Source: Aerococcus mictus (lineage in GTDB: Bacteria > Bacillota > Bacilli > Lactobacillales > Aerococcaceae). Taken from it: DNA of 64,000 nucleotides. Numbering within the stretch: position 1 is the first letter of the stretch; each line of letters starts with the position of its first letter. The notes under the pieces were generated by a model. It saw only the letters and a program-made list of their open reading frames with translations, was not told the origin of the DNA and made no database searches. Shown here piece after piece: positions 62,423 through 64,000 of this stretch. The stretch covers positions 558,001 through 622,000 of the forward strand of contig NZ_CP132985.1 of the NCBI RefSeq assembly GCF_003286595.3, given 5' to 3'. The position numbers and the translations under genes were made by a program.

Positions 62423-63493
62423 ATGGTGAAAACACAAGAACAACAAGAGCAAAGAAAAAGCTCCGGGCAAGCCCAGTTTAAAGAACGGATGGCAACCGAT
62501 ATTAAAACAGCTTCTGATGTTGAAGTCAAAGCCATGAGTCCGGATAAGGCAAAAGCGATCTATAAGACAATGAACGAAATTCGGGACTTTGAAGATACTG
62601 TTCACCGCTTCTTTGCCCAAGGAGAAATTCCTGGTTTTGTTCACTTATATGCTGGCGAAGAAGCTATTGCTAGTGGCGTTTGTGCTCACTTAACTGATGA
62701 TGATTATATTACCTCTACTCACCGTGGTCATGGACACTGTGTGGCTAAGGGAGGCGACCTTAAGGGCATGATGGCCGAGATTTTTGGTAAAGAGACCGGC
62801 CTCGGTAAAGGTAAGGGAGGCTCCATGCATATTGCTGACCTCGATAAGAGAATCCTAGGGGCTAATGGTATGGTTGGTGGCGGTTTCGGGCTAGCGGTCG
62901 GAGCAGCTATGCGTAATAAATACCTCAAAACTGACTCAGTAGCTGTTTGTTTCTTCGGAGACGGAGCTTCCAACGAAGGCCTGTTCCATGAGTGCTTAAA
63001 TATGGCAAGTATTTGGCAATTACCAGTTATTTTCGTTAATGAAAATAACTTCTTTGCGGAATCGACTCCACAATGGTATTCATCCGGTTCGGAAACCATC
63101 GCTGAACGGGCGGCAGCTTACAATATGCCAGGTGTCCGTGTCGATGGGAAAGATTTGATGGCTGTTTATGAAGCAGCTGGTGAGGCAATTGACCGGGCTC
63201 GTCAGGGTGGAGGACCAACGTTAATTGAATGTGTGGCCTACCGTAACTATGGTCACTTCGAGGGTGACGAACAAAAATATAAAGCCCTCTCAGGTCCAGA
63301 AAAAGAATGGGCAGACCGTGACGCTATTCAAGTCTTTAAAGACTATGCCATTGAACACGGTTTAGCCAGTCAAGAAGAATTAGAAGAAATTGAAGCCCAA
63401 GCCAAACAAGATGTTGAAGACGCAGTGGAATATGCTAAAGAGAGTCCAATTCCTGCTGCTGAAAACCTATTAACCGATGTTTTCGCTGACTAA
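62423..63493 (+). CDS. acoA: Acetoin dehydrogenase E1 alpha subunit (TPP-dependent)
   Basis: A 356-residue thiamine-diphosphate-dependent E1 alpha. It has HLYAGEEAIASG, STHRGHGHCVAKG and GKGGSMHI, and the TPP motif GDGASNEGLFHECLN with its GDG...NN end (FVNENNFF). The pattern is closer to acetoin dehydrogenase AcoA than to PdhA, though 2-oxoacid use is possible. The first 40 residues are an extra polar extension. AGGAGG upstream; E1 beta begins 33 bp after its stop. Confidence 0.88.
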   Translation: MVKTQEQQEQRKSSGQAQFKERMATDIKTASDVEVKAMSPDKAKAIYKTMNEIRDFEDTVHRFFAQGEIPGFVHLYAGEEAIASGVCAHLTDDDYITSTHRGHGHCVAKGGDLKGMMAEIFGKETGLGKGKGGSMHIADLDKRILGANGMVGGGFGLAVGAAMRNKYLKTDSVAVCFFGDGASNEGLFHECLNMASIWQLPVIFVNENNFFAESTPQWYSSGSETIAERAAAYNMPGVRVDGKDLMAVYEAAGEAIDRARQGGGPTLIECVAYRNYGHFEGDEQKYKALSGPEKEWADRDAIQVFKDYAIEHGLASQEELEEIEAQAKQDVEDAVEYAKESPIPAAENLLTDVFAD

Positions 63494-63526
63494 TCTGAGG
63501 ATTTAGCTGAGAGAGGAGACTTTAAT

Positions 63527-64000
63527 ATGAGTAGAGAAATTGCCTTTATGACCGCAATTAATGAAGCTTTAGACCAAGCCATGGAAAAAGACGACCGCGT
63601 TGTCCTCTTAGGAGAGGATATTGCGGGTGGTCGTGAAGTTGACCATTTAGCTGAAGAAAATGAGGATGCCTGGGGTGGCGTTATGGGGGTAACCAAGGGT
63701 TTAGGACCTAAGTACGGTCTAGATCGTGTCATTGATACCCCCTTATCAGAAATGGGGTATATGGCTGCAGCAGTGGGGATGGCTGTCACTGGTTTACGTC
63801 CAGTCCCTGAATTAATGTTTAACGACTTTATTGGTTTCTGTTTAGACTCTTTACTGGGTCAAGGTTCAAAAATGCGTTATATGTTTGGTGGTAAGGCTCA
63901 GATTCCTATGGTAGTTAGGACCATGCATGGTGCTGGAGCGAGTGCGGCAGCCCAACACTCGGGTTCTTATTATGGAATTTTTGGTTCGATTCCAGGGATT
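63527..64000 (+). CDS. acoB: Acetoin dehydrogenase E1 beta subunit (3' end outside window)
   Basis: The frame is open from ATG 63527 (after GAGAGGAGA) to the window end, 158 codons. It begins MSREIAFMTAINEALDQAM and contains VVLLGEDIAGG, DTPLSEMGYM and the conserved PMVVRTMHGAG segment of E1 beta subunits. It pairs with the preceding E1 alpha. An E2 (acoC) gene is expected downstream. Confidence 0.92.
   Translation, partial: MSREIAFMTAINEALDQAMEKDDRVVLLGEDIAGGREVDHLAEENEDAWGGVMGVTKGLGPKYGLDRVIDTPLSEMGYMAAAVGMAVTGLRPVPELMFNDFIGFCLDSLLGQGSKMRYMFGGKAQIPMVVRTMHGAGASAAAQHSGSYYGIFGSIPGI

Overview
The window reads as a chromosomal segment of a low-GC Gram-positive coccus of the order Lactobacillales. 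The evidence is the Firmicutes gene order (gmk-rpoZ-priA-fmt-rsmB-prpC-prkC-rsgA-rpe-thiN, fakA...recG-plsX-acpP-rnc-smc-ftsY-ylxM-ffh, rpsP-khpA-rimM-trmD-rplS), strong AGGAGG ribosome binding sites, a PASTA kinase, a FemABX peptidoglycan enzyme and a Streptococcus-type CAMP factor. An Aerococcaceae member such as Aerococcus is my best guess, but nothing in the window proves the genus. No rRNA, tRNA, insertion sequence, prophage or CRISPR array was seen.

Region 1 (1-12 kb): the 3' part of uvrB, a PAP2 phosphatase with an acidic tail (minus strand), rpsO, pnp behind a long leader hairpin, asd, an RNase J2-type nuclease, a ThiT-like membrane protein, cardiolipin synthase, and a YolD-like gene (minus strand) whose promoter carries two perfect LexA-type boxes. 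Region 2 (11.1-22.3 kb): housekeeping genes for nucleotide, translation, replication-restart and Ser/Thr phosphorylation functions, mostly overlapping or closely spaced, then rpmB. Region 3 (22.4-39.2 kb): asp23-like/fakA, an LLM flavoprotein, recG, phospholipid/fatty-acid genes (plsX, acpP), rnc, smc, a HAD phosphatase, the SRP genes ftsY, ylxM and ffh, and a FemABX transferase. Region 4 (39.3-46 kb): a heterodimeric ABC exporter, then rpsP-khpA-rimM-trmD, rplS and a MaoC-like protein.

Region 5 (46-64 kb) is the accessory part. It holds an unknown protein behind a CtsR-like operator, an enlarged CAMP-factor toxin homologue with three tandem copies of the C-terminal module, and a metabolic cluster. 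The cluster has a LysR regulator; an operon of SDR, acylating aldehyde dehydrogenase, phosphate acyltransferase and butyrate kinase; a minus-strand set of LysR, type III CoA-transferase and enoyl-CoA hydratase; a FabK-like flavoprotein; an MFS carboxylate-type transporter; and the start of an acetoin (2-oxoacid) dehydrogenase operon (E3, E1 alpha, E1 beta cut by the window end). Four cre-like CcpA sites lie in front of genes in this region, suggesting common carbon-catabolite control. The operon could oxidise an alcohol or hydroxy acid to an acyl-CoA and recover ATP through acyl phosphate, while the other genes could import, activate, hydrate/dehydrate and reduce an acid; the substrate cannot be read from sequence.

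A family of palindromic intergenic repeats of about 75 bp lies downstream of rpsO, pnp, smc, ftsY and the ABC exporter, including a nested composite of about 350 bp after ftsY. It encodes nothing recognisable and is one of the main unexplained structures here.
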